5,675 bases of DNA from an uncultured Ruminococcus sp. (GTDB lineage: Bacteria > Bacillota > Clostridia > Oscillospirales > Ruminococcaceae), in contig USNJ01000134.1 of assembly GCA_900556055.1 (NCBI GenBank), positions 1 through 5,675 of the forward strand, read 5' to 3'. A program made the translations under genes and the position numbers. Below the pieces are notes generated by a model that saw nothing but the letters and a program-made list of their open reading frames with translations, was not told the origin of the DNA and did not search any database. Positions 1-5,516 of this stretch are shown piece by piece; position 1 is the first letter of the stretch, and each line of letters opens with the position of its first letter.

Positions 1-411
1 GTTGAGAAATACAAAACCGATGATGCGGATTACGTTATCATCACCCTCGGAAGCATTTCGGGATTATGCAGAGAAACGGCTGACAGTCTGAGAGAACGAG
101 GAGTAAAGGCAGGTGTTCTCAGACTGAGATACCTCAGACCGTTCCCCGAAAAGGAGATCGCTGAGGCTGTGAAAAACGCAAAGGCGATCGCAGTTCTCGA
201 AAAGGATATCTCATTCGGAAACGAAGGCACGGTTTATACAAATGTGAATTCCGCTCTGCATAAGAACGGCAGCACAGTTCCGACTTACAATTTTATCGGC
301 GGACTCAGCGGAAGAAACATTTCCCGCGAGGATATCCTCGGAATATACGAACACATGAAAAACGGCGGAGAAAAGCTGAATTTTATCGGGATCGGAGGGG
401 GACAGCAATGA
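1..411 (+). CDS. porA: 2-oxoacid:ferredoxin oxidoreductase alpha subunit, PorA type (3' part only)
   Basis: The reading frame is open from the first base, so the start lies outside the window; 136 C-terminal residues and the TGA are present. Seen: an ITLGS segment near visible residues 14-18, then a helix resembling the family's 'A..LRE.GVK.G' segment, then LRLRYLRPFPEKEI, which matches the conserved R-x-RPFP stretch of PorA C-terminal domains, and a later AVLEKDISFGNEG segment corresponding to the family's 'vlDR..s.G..G'. Known of the family: with PorB (TPP and a [4Fe-4S] cluster) plus gamma and delta subunits, it interconverts a 2-oxoacid + CoA with acyl-CoA + CO2, using ferredoxin, in the cytoplasm. 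Its stop overlaps the porB start (ATGA, 408-411), implying translational coupling. The last codons encode a Gly-rich tail that doubles as the porB ribosome binding site. Substrate (pyruvate, branched-chain or aryl 2-oxoacid) cannot be read from this part; the ligase next door suggests an aryl or branched acid. Confidence 0.88.
   Translation, partial: VEKYKTDDADYVIITLGSISGLCRETADSLRERGVKAGVLRLRYLRPFPEKEIAEAVKNAKAIAVLEKDISFGNEGTVYTNVNSALHKNGSTVPTYNFIGGLSGRNISREDILGIYEHMKNGGEKLNFIGIGGGQQ
394..398 (+). promoter_or_regulatory. Ribosome binding site of porB inside the end of porA
   Basis: GGAGG lies 9 bases before the ATG at 408 and within the coding sequence of the upstream subunit, where it encodes part of the Gly-rich tail. 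This supports the ATG at 408 as the start of porB and coupled synthesis of the two subunits. Confidence 0.75.
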
Positions 412-1301
412 GCGTGAACGCAAGAAATCTTGACAAGGAAGAATATTTTTACGGACACAAGGCGTGTGCAGGCTGCGGCGGAAGCTTAGCAGTCAGAAAC
501 GTTCTCAAAGTTCTCGGACAGAATTCGGTAGCTGTTCTTCCCGCCGGCTGTATGTCGGCGGTAGGATTCAATTTCCCGCAGCTTTGCTTCTCAAACAATG
601 CGATAATTTCGACATTTGCGGGAACTGCGTCCATGCTTACGGGCATCGAGGCGGGTCTGAGGGCAAAGGGCAGGACGGATTTCACGGCTGTCGGATTTGC
701 GGGTGACGGAGGTACGGCGGATATCGGAATACAGGCTCTTTCCGGTGCTATCGACCGCAACGACAACATCATCTACATATGCTACGACAACGAAGCATAC
801 ATGAACACGGGAATACAGAAAAGCGGTCTGACACCGTTCGGCGCAAAGACAACGACCACTCCCGCAGGTCACAACGTAAGGGGAAATATCCGTCCGAAGA
901 AGAATATGTTCGAGATAGCGGCGGCGCATGACATACCATATGCCGCAACAGCAACTGTCGGATATATGACGGATTTTCTGAACAAGGTAAAGAAAGCGTC
1001 CGGGATAAAGGGCACGAAATATATCCACGTTATTGCACCATGTCCCACAGGCTGGGGCGTTGCGGTCAATGAAACGGTCGATATTGCAAGAGAGATAGTA
1101 GACTGCGGTCTGTGGTATCTTGCGGAATATGAAAACGGCGAATTTACGCTGACACATGATCCCAAGGAATTTACCGATGTATCGGCATATCTCAGAAAGC
1201 AGGGAAGATTCAGGCATCTGACTGATGAGGATATAGCGGTCATCACCGAATCAAGAGATAAAAAGTGGAACAGGATACGTTCTCAGTGGAACGTAAAATG
1301 A
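408..1301 (+). CDS. porB: 2-oxoacid:ferredoxin oxidoreductase beta subunit, PorB type (TPP-binding)
   Basis: A complete 297-residue protein, close to the usual PorB length of about 300. Seen: Cys20-x-x-Cys23 in GHKACAGCGG, Cys48 in LPAGCMS and Cys212 in APCPTGW, in the places where PorB proteins hold the four ligands of a [4Fe-4S] cluster; a TPP/Mg2+ site with GDGG at 99-102 and the partner motif YDNEAYMNTG at 126-135, followed by a T-rich loop (TPFGAKTTTTP). Known: this subunit holds thiamine diphosphate and the proximal cluster and cleaves or forms the bond between the 2-oxoacid carbonyl and CO2; electrons pass to ferredoxin. It pairs with the alpha subunit encoded just upstream; gamma and delta subunits would be expected before the window. 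The start is set by the ATGA overlap and the GGAGG at 394. The family includes pyruvate, 2-oxoisovalerate and indolepyruvate enzymes. PorB is the best general label, while the true substrate is inferred only from context. Confidence 0.92.
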   Translation: MSVNARNLDKEEYFYGHKACAGCGGSLAVRNVLKVLGQNSVAVLPAGCMSAVGFNFPQLCFSNNAIISTFAGTASMLTGIEAGLRAKGRTDFTAVGFAGDGGTADIGIQALSGAIDRNDNIIYICYDNEAYMNTGIQKSGLTPFGAKTTTTPAGHNVRGNIRPKKNMFEIAAAHDIPYAATATVGYMTDFLNKVKKASGIKGTKYIHVIAPCPTGWGVAVNETVDIAREIVDCGLWYLAEYENGEFTLTHDPKEFTDVSAYLRKQGRFRHLTDEDIAVITESRDKKWNRIRSQWNVK

Positions 1302-1305
1302 AGTT

Positions 1306-1310
1306 GGAGG
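1306..1310 (+). promoter_or_regulatory. Ribosome binding site of the ligase gene
   Basis: GGAGG with an 8-base gap to the ATG at 1319. The whole intergenic space after porB is 17 bases and is filled by this site, so there is no room for a separate promoter and the ligase should be on the porAB transcript. Confidence 0.8.
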
Positions 1311-1318
1311 AATAGAAA

Positions 1319-2650
1319 ATGAGCGAGAAAAAATATTGGAATGAAGAAATTGAAACTCTCAGCCGTCCCGAGCTTGAAAAGCTTCAGCTTGAAAGACTCA
1401 AGGAAATGGTGAAGTTTTCTTACGAGAATGCACCTTATTACAAGCGTTCGTTCGATGAAGCAGGCGTTAAGCCCGAGGATATAAAGTCACTTGATGATAT
1501 TGCAAAATTCCCGTTCATCAACAAGCAGACCGAGCGTGAAACACAGGGCGTAGGTTCCTTCCTCGGCGAGCTTTGCGCAGTTCCCGAAGAGGATGTTGTT
1601 TTCATCTCAACATCGACAGGCTCGACCGGCGTGCCTACAATGAGCCCGTTCACAAAGCAGGATTTCGATGAGTTCCAGGACACGGAATCACGCTGGTTCT
1701 GGCAGATCGGAATGAGACCCAACGACAGATATGTTCATGCCCTGAACTTCTCTCTTTATGTCGGCGGACCCGATGTTATCGGCGCACAGAATCTCGGCGC
1801 ACTCTGCATCTGGGGCGGCACACTTCCCAGCGAAAGACTGCTGTACATTCTGAAAACATATCAGCCAACTATCCTTTGGACCAGCCCTTCCTATGCATGG
1901 CAGCTCGGTGAAAAGGCTAAGAAGAGCGGCATTGATCCCAAGAAGGATCTCTCGATCAGAAAGATCATCGTTGCGGGTGAGCTTGGCGGTTCTATCGACA
2001 CAACACGAAAGGCTATCGAAGATCTCTGGGGTGCAGAGCTTTACGATTTTTACGGATTATCCGATATTTTCGGTGCTTGCGCTGCAATGTGCGATGCTAA
2101 GGACGGTCTGCATATCTGCGAAGATCAGATACTTGTTGAGACTGTTGATATCCACACAGGCGAGGTTCTTCCCGCAGGTTCGGTAGGTGAGCTTGTTTAC
2201 ACAACGCTCCGCAAGAAGGCAAGACCCATGATCCGTTTCCGTTCCGGTGATATCGGCTGGATCGACAACACACCCTGCTCATGCGGACGCACACACGGCA
2301 GGATCCACATCAACGGACGTAAGGACGATATGTTCATCGTATCCGCCGTTAATGTATTCCCGAGCGATATCGAAGCTGTTATCCGTGAGGTAAAGGGTAT
2401 CACAGGCGAGTATCTTATCAGAATTTTCGAGAAGGATTTCACCTGCAAATATTCCGTTGAGATCGAAAAGAGCGAGGGCAATACAGCTGCTGATGAGCAG
2501 GTCGCTGCTGAGGTTTCCGCAGCACTGAAGGCAAGGATCGGCGTTAAGCCTTACGAGGTAAGGGTCCATGCTGACGGCGGACTCAACACACGTTCCGAGC
2601 ATAAGTCAAGAAGAATAATCGACGAAAGAAAGCTTGAATATTCTATCTGA
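1319..2650 (+). CDS. paaK: Phenylacetate-CoA ligase family protein (AMP-forming acyl/aryl-CoA synthetase)
   Basis: 443 residues, in line with PaaK proteins (about 430-440). Seen: an N-terminal helix region with YENAPYYKRSF at 35-45, typical of the PaaK start; the ATP phosphate-binding loop TSTGSTGVPT at 98-107; the acid-binding and adenylation region with DFYGLSD at 243-249, where most relatives have Glu and this one has Asp249; RFRSGD at 306-311 (the A7 motif); the hinge and C-terminal lid with GRKDDMFIVSAVNVFPSDIE at 333-352. Cys258, His265, Cys320 and Cys322 sit where many PaaK-like proteins have a Cys/His set, possibly a zinc site (inference). Known: the family activates phenylacetate or similar aryl acids with ATP and CoA, giving aryl-CoA, AMP and PPi, in the cytoplasm. 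It lies 17 bases after porB in the same operon. Such ligases often sit beside indolepyruvate-type oxidoreductases in anaerobes. An AMP-forming ligase suits acid uptake into metabolism better than ATP gain from breakdown. Substrate could also be hydroxyphenylacetate, indoleacetate or a branched short-chain acid. Confidence 0.88.
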   Translation: MSEKKYWNEEIETLSRPELEKLQLERLKEMVKFSYENAPYYKRSFDEAGVKPEDIKSLDDIAKFPFINKQTERETQGVGSFLGELCAVPEEDVVFISTSTGSTGVPTMSPFTKQDFDEFQDTESRWFWQIGMRPNDRYVHALNFSLYVGGPDVIGAQNLGALCIWGGTLPSERLLYILKTYQPTILWTSPSYAWQLGEKAKKSGIDPKKDLSIRKIIVAGELGGSIDTTRKAIEDLWGAELYDFYGLSDIFGACAAMCDAKDGLHICEDQILVETVDIHTGEVLPAGSVGELVYTTLRKKARPMIRFRSGDIGWIDNTPCSCGRTHGRIHINGRKDDMFIVSAVNVFPSDIEAVIREVKGITGEYLIRIFEKDFTCKYSVEIEKSEGNTAADEQVAAEVSAALKARIGVKPYEVRVHADGGLNTRSEHKSRRIIDERKLEYSI

Positions 2651-2662
2651 GCATGATATAAT
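2634..2662 (+). promoter_or_regulatory. Sigma-A type promoter for the aminotransferase, overlapping the end of the ligase gene
   Basis: TTGAAT at 2634-2639 and the consensus TATAAT at 2657-2662 are separated by exactly 17 bases, and TG at 2654-2655 gives an extended -10. The -35 box lies inside the last codons of the ligase gene. The expected RNA start is near 2669, at the first G of the following hairpin. It would give the aminotransferase its own transcript. Seen by eye only. Confidence 0.7.
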
Positions 2663-2668
2663 AACTTC

Positions 2669-2704
2669 GGGGATCAAATTCTAAATCGATCCCCCGTTTA
2701 TTTT
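2669..2704 (+). terminator. Hairpin with U-rich tail between ligase and aminotransferase genes
   Basis: A perfect 7-bp stem (GGGGATC 2669-2675 with GATCCCC 2688-2694) encloses a 12-base A/T-rich loop and is followed by GTTTATTTT. It can act as an intrinsic terminator for the porAB-ligase transcript. Because the promoter just upstream should start RNA at about the first stem base, the same hairpin would also form the extreme 5' end of the aminotransferase mRNA. The U tract is interrupted by one A and runs into the ribosome binding site, so termination may be partial. Confidence 0.6.
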
Positions 2705-2705
2705 A

Positions 2706-2711
2706 AAGGAG
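2706..2711 (+). promoter_or_regulatory. Ribosome binding site that fixes the aminotransferase start
   Basis: AAGGAG ends at 2711, 8 bases before the ATG at 2720. The in-frame GTG at 2711 shares its first base with this site and so cannot be served by it. The ATG is therefore the supported start. Confidence 0.85.
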
Positions 2712-2719
2712 TGACGACG

Positions 2720-3877
2720 ATGCCGCAGCTTTCATCAAGAACAAGAGGCTTTACCGATTCCGTTATACGCCGTATGACGAGAATCTCAAATCAGTATAAT
2801 GCAGTAAATCTTTCTCAGGGATTTCCCGATTTTGATCCGCCGAAGGAGATAACCGACCGTCTTGCGGAGGTTGCAAAGGAGAATTTTCATCAGTATTCAA
2901 TAACATGGGGCGCACAGAATTTCCGTGATGCGCTGGCGAAAAAGACCGAGCATTTCATGGGTCGGAAGATAGATCCGAACGGTGAGATCGTCGTTACCTG
3001 CGGCAGCACCGAAGCCATGATGGCTGCGATGATGTCCGTCACAAATCCGGGGGACAAGGTGATAGTTTTCTCGCCTTTCTATGAAAATTACGGCGCAGAT
3101 ACGATACTGTCGGGTGCAGAGCCTATTTATGTGCCGCTTATCCCGCCGACCTTCCGTTTTGATGCGGATGTGCTGGAGGACGCATTCAGGCAGAAGCCGA
3201 AAGCACTTATCCTCTGCAATCCATCGAACCCGTGCGGAAAGGTGTTCACATATGACGAGCTTATGGTAATTGCGGGACTTGCCAAGAAGTATGATACCTT
3301 TGTCATCACAGACGAGGTTTACGAGCATATCCTGTATAAGCCGCATAAGCATACATATTTTGCGGCACTGCCCGATATGTGGGAGAGAACCATTTCCTGC
3401 GGTTCGCTCTCCAAAACATATTCGATAACAGGCTGGCGTCTGGGATATGTCATCGCACCGAAAAATGTTATCGAGACGGTAAAGAAGGTGCATGATTTTC
3501 TTACAGTCGGAGCAGCCGCACCGCTTCAGGAGACGGCAGTTGTCGGACTGAATTTCGGAGATGAATATTATGAGGAGCTTCAGAACAAGTACACGGAAAA
3601 GCGTGAGCTTCTTCTGAGCGGACTTGATGCGCTGAAGATACCGCATACCGTTCCCGAGGGCGCATATTACGTTCTTCTGGACATTTCCGAGTATGGCTAT
3701 GAAAGCGATCTTGATTTCTGCGAAAAGCTTGCCGAAAGAGTCGGAGTGGGCGCAGTTCCCGGTTCGAGCTTTTTCAAGGAGCCTGAGAACCGTTATATCC
3801 GTCTGCATTTTGCGAAGAAAAACGAAACGCTCAATGCGGCGCTTGAACGTCTTGCAGACATGAAAGCCAAAATGTAA
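2720..3877 (+). CDS. PLP-dependent class I/II aminotransferase, kynurenine / glutamine-phenylpyruvate type
   Basis: 385 residues from the ATG at 2720; an in-frame GTG at 2711 would add three residues but overlaps the ribosome binding site. Seen (numbering from the ATG): NLSQGFPDFDPP near 30-41, the substrate-binding strand typical of kynurenine aminotransferase / glutamine transaminase K and related methionine aminotransferases; HQYSITWG near 57-64; NPSNPCG from 167, the conserved Asn motif; Asp198 and Tyr201 in TDEVYEH, which contact PLP; SLSKTYSITGWRLGY with the PLP-binding Lys232; Arg361 in IRLHFAK, expected to bind the substrate carboxylate. Known: members move the amino group between an amino acid (often Gln, Glu, Met or aromatic) and a 2-oxoacid such as phenylpyruvate, in the cytoplasm. 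All catalytic residues are present. It follows the oxidoreductase-ligase operon but seems to have its own promoter. A role in making phenylalanine from phenylpyruvate is inferred; general aspartate or methionine aminotransferase activity is the main alternative. Confidence 0.88.
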   Translation: MPQLSSRTRGFTDSVIRRMTRISNQYNAVNLSQGFPDFDPPKEITDRLAEVAKENFHQYSITWGAQNFRDALAKKTEHFMGRKIDPNGEIVVTCGSTEAMMAAMMSVTNPGDKVIVFSPFYENYGADTILSGAEPIYVPLIPPTFRFDADVLEDAFRQKPKALILCNPSNPCGKVFTYDELMVIAGLAKKYDTFVITDEVYEHILYKPHKHTYFAALPDMWERTISCGSLSKTYSITGWRLGYVIAPKNVIETVKKVHDFLTVGAAAPLQETAVVGLNFGDEYYEELQNKYTEKRELLLSGLDALKIPHTVPEGAYYVLLDISEYGYESDLDFCEKLAERVGVGAVPGSSFFKEPENRYIRLHFAKKNETLNAALERLADMKAKM

Positions 3878-3922
3878 AAAACCGCACGGCGAAGCTTCGG
3901 GGGACTTCGCCGTGCGGTTTTT
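3877..3922. terminator. Bidirectional intrinsic terminator between convergent genes
   Basis: A perfect 13-bp stem (CCGCACGGCGAAG at 3882-3894 with its complement at 3905-3917) has a 10-base loop and is flanked by AAAAA at 3877-3881 and TTTTT at 3918-3922. Read from either strand it is a GC-rich hairpin followed by a U run. It ends the aminotransferase transcript on the + strand and the coaX / S-component transcript on the - strand, which stops at 3939. Confidence 0.93.
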
Positions 3923-3938
3923 ATTTATATTGAAATGA

Positions 3939-4544
3939 TTATCCGAATTTTTTTCTCAGCATCGGAATGACCTTTGCAAATGCTGCGGCGAAGATGACCG
4001 CTGCGCCTGCTTCAACAAGGAAATTCAGAGCGAATATCGTCTGGAGAACAGCCTTGAATGTAAGGGAAAATTCGGGGAAAAGCAGCCAGAGGCAGCTCAT
4101 GACCGTTGTTGTATGGATAAGTGTTGCAAGAAAACTTGCGATAACAGCGGAGAGAGTTGTGCTTTTCATTTTCTTTGAAAGAAGCTCAAACAGAATACCT
4201 GCCGCAAATCCGAGAAGCATACGGCAGCCTACGCACATGATAAGCGATCCGACGGGATTTCCGCTGTAAAACGGCGAAAATGCGAGGTCTGCGGGAGATG
4301 TTCCTCTGAATGTCGCATTTATCATGGAGAGAAGTCCGAAGCTTGTTCCCATTACAAGTCCGCCCTTCCAGCCAAGGATTATCGCACCGATGATAACGGG
4401 GATATGAAGTATCGTTATCGAAATGGGCGGTACAAGGATAAATCCAAGGTTTGTGACCACCAGCACGATCTCAATGGCGATAAGCATTGCCATTGCAACG
4501 AGATTGAGAGTTTTCTGCGAGTTCTGGGTTTTGTTTACTGACAT
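3939..4544 (-). CDS. ECF transporter S component, probable pantothenate-binding subunit
   Basis: 201 residues, normal for an S component (about 170-210), and very hydrophobic. Seen: a short polar N-terminus, then about six membrane segments at roughly 13-31, 39-58, 61-78, 98-122, 129-150 and 165-194, with a basic C-terminus (LRKKFG). The AMAMLIA stretch at 17-23 fits the small-residue motif in helix 1 by which S components dock on EcfT. ILHIPVIIGAIILGWKGG at 45-62 and RMLLGFAAGILFELL at 108-122 match the general ECF S pattern. Known: S components bind a vitamin with high affinity and share the energizing EcfA-A'-T module, usually encoded elsewhere; none is present here. It lies 67 bases after coaX on the same strand with a strong AAGGAGGA site (4551-4558) 6 bases before the ATG. 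Pairing with a pantothenate kinase gene suggests PanT-like pantothenate uptake; that substrate is inferred from context only, and another vitamin is possible. Confidence 0.82.
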   Translation of the reverse strand: MSVNKTQNSQKTLNLVAMAMLIAIEIVLVVTNLGFILVPPISITILHIPVIIGAIILGWKGGLVMGTSFGLLSMINATFRGTSPADLAFSPFYSGNPVGSLIMCVGCRMLLGFAAGILFELLSKKMKSTTLSAVIASFLATLIHTTTVMSCLWLLFPEFSLTFKAVLQTIFALNFLVEAGAAVIFAAAFAKVIPMLRKKFG

Positions 4545-4550
4545 AATAAA

Positions 4551-4558
4551 TCCTCCTT
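4551..4558 (-). promoter_or_regulatory. Strong ribosome binding site of the ECF S component
   Basis: On the - strand AAGGAGGA stands 6 bases before the ATG whose A is at 4544. It confirms the start and suggests efficient translation independent of coaX termination 67 bases upstream. Confidence 0.85.
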
Positions 4559-4611
4559 GCTGCCGTTCTGCCTTAGGCGCAGATACAGCGCTTACGGAAC
4601 ATTTCGGGGGA

Positions 4612-5391
4612 TCATCTGTTTTTCATGTAGATGCTGTAAAGCCCCGTGCTTAAAAGTTCGGGATCGACATTGACGCTTTCACGGCAGTGCGGGGCGATGA
4701 TATCCGCCATTTCCCCCGTTATGACAACGCTTGCCGAGGCACCGTTCTCACCGAGAGATTCTCTGCATCTGACCGTCATTCCGTCTATCATGGATGCCGT
4801 ACCGAGGATAATTCCCGACTTCATAGAGTCAACGCTGTTCGAGCATATCGTCTTTACTGTGCCCCGAATTTCCGTGTTTATCCGCGGAAGCTGGGCGGCA
4901 GAATCGGAAAGTGCATTCAGAGATACACGTATTCCCGGGAATATCGAGCCGCCGAGAAAGCAGCCGTTTTTATCGAGTACGGATATGGTAACAGCTGTGC
5001 CGAGATTGAAAATTATGCATGGCATAGGGTACTTTTTCAGCGCAGCTACTGCACCGCAGACAAGATCCGCTCCAAGCATTGCGGGATCGTCGATCTTGAT
5101 GTTCAGTCCGGTTTTTACACCTGGCCCGACAATGACGGTCCTGCACCCGAAAAGCAGTTCGCATGCGGCTTTGAAAACAGGAATGAGCGGCGGAACGACA
5201 GATGATACCGCAGCGCCGTCTATGCATGAGACATCAAATCCGTGAAGCTTCATGACAGCAGAAATTTCCGCCGCATACTGGTCGGATGTTTTATGCAGCT
5301 CGGAAGCAAGGCGGAAGGAAAACTGTATTTTTCCGTCTGTGATGCCTGATATTGCGATAACGGTGTTTCCGATATCAGCTGTAAATACCAT
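4612..5391 (-). CDS. coaX: Type III pantothenate kinase
   Basis: 259 residues, the usual CoaX length. Seen: the N-terminal ASKHA phosphate loop ADIGNT at 5-10 with Asp6; HKTSDQYA at 33-40; AAVSSVVPPLIPVF at 60-73; VGPGVKTGLNIKIDDP at 88-103; MLGAD to Asp109; LGTAVT at 130-135; GGSIFPG at 147-153; AAQLPRI near 165-171; and a C-terminal ITGEMAD / LLSTGLYSIYMKNR tail like other CoaX proteins. Known: CoaX phosphorylates pantothenate with ATP, the first step of CoA synthesis, as a cytoplasmic dimer, and is not feedback-inhibited by CoA as the CoaA type is. Oddities: the loop usually written D-F/L-G-T-A-T-T has Asn129 (codon AAT at 5005-5007) in place of Asp, and the usual GADR has Leu110 in place of Arg. 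The rest of the fold pattern is intact and the frame unbroken. A promoter stands just upstream and an S-component gene follows, so vitamin uptake and phosphorylation appear to be co-expressed. Confidence 0.88.
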   Translation of the reverse strand: MVFTADIGNTVIAISGITDGKIQFSFRLASELHKTSDQYAAEISAVMKLHGFDVSCIDGAAVSSVVPPLIPVFKAACELLFGCRTVIVGPGVKTGLNIKIDDPAMLGADLVCGAVAALKKYPMPCIIFNLGTAVTISVLDKNGCFLGGSIFPGIRVSLNALSDSAAQLPRINTEIRGTVKTICSNSVDSMKSGIILGTASMIDGMTVRCRESLGENGASASVVITGEMADIIAPHCRESVNVDPELLSTGLYSIYMKNR

Positions 5392-5400
5392 TTACTCACT

Positions 5401-5407
5401 CTCCCTC
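5401..5407 (-). promoter_or_regulatory. Ribosome binding site of coaX
   Basis: On the - strand GAGGGAG lies 9 bases before the ATG at 5391. It is weaker than the site before the S component but is the only purine-rich block at a suitable distance, and no other in-frame start lies nearby. Confidence 0.6.
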
Positions 5408-5426
5408 TCAAAATGTTCCGTTTAAT

Positions 5427-5455
5427 ATGATACTATATTTTCCGAAAAAAGTCAA
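5427..5455 (-). promoter_or_regulatory. Sigma-A type promoter of the coaX / S-component unit
   Basis: On the - strand TTGACT (5455-5450) and TATCAT (5432-5427) are separated by 17 bases of mostly A/T. The RNA start would fall near 5420, leaving a short leader of about 30 bases before coaX, too short to hold a typical riboswitch. The promoter lies just downstream of the terminator of the preceding - strand gene, as expected for a new transcription unit. Confidence 0.75.
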
Positions 5456-5471
5456 TACGTACAGACAAAGA

Positions 5472-5514
5472 AAGATCCGCACATGAAATGAAATATCACT
5501 TATGCACGGATCTT
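5472..5514 (-). terminator. Intrinsic terminator after the receiver-domain gene
   Basis: Read on the - strand, AAGATCCG pairs with CGGATCTT, and the stem continues through U-G and G-U wobble pairs into CAU/AUG, giving 13 pairs around a 17-base loop, followed by TCTTTG. It starts three bases after the stop codon at 5517. On the + strand the two wobble pairs become C-A mismatches, which supports a role in the - strand transcript. The U tract is weak. Confidence 0.6.
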
Positions 5515-5516
5515 CA

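Noticed and set aside
591..1217. A 208-codon open frame on the - strand opposite porB
   Set aside because: It is fully covered by a convincing TPP-enzyme subunit; the translation is Cys/Arg-rich without any family pattern.
2897..3808. A 303-codon open frame on the - strand opposite the aminotransferase
   Set aside because: It lies wholly inside a gene with all its PLP-site motifs, has no recognisable domain, and reflects the codon bias of the + strand gene.
4565..4600. Possible hairpin in the 67-base gap between coaX and the S-component gene (GTTC/GAAC outer pairs, GCGC/GCGC inner pairs)
   Set aside because: The stem is short and broken by mismatches, has no U tract and leads into a strong ribosome binding site; it is not a credible terminator or riboswitch.
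4604..4612. CGGGGGATC resembles the stem of the hairpin at 2668-2675
   Set aside because: There is no complementary partner nearby and the shared run is short; treated as coincidence, not a repeat family.
4646..5245. A 199-codon open frame on the + strand opposite coaX, and a second one of 172 codons in another frame
   Set aside because: Both are antisense to a full-length CoaX with conserved motifs and have no protein-like domain signature.
5392..5420. Search for a riboswitch in the coaX leader
   Set aside because: The predicted leader is only about 30 bases and holds no stem beyond the ribosome binding site.
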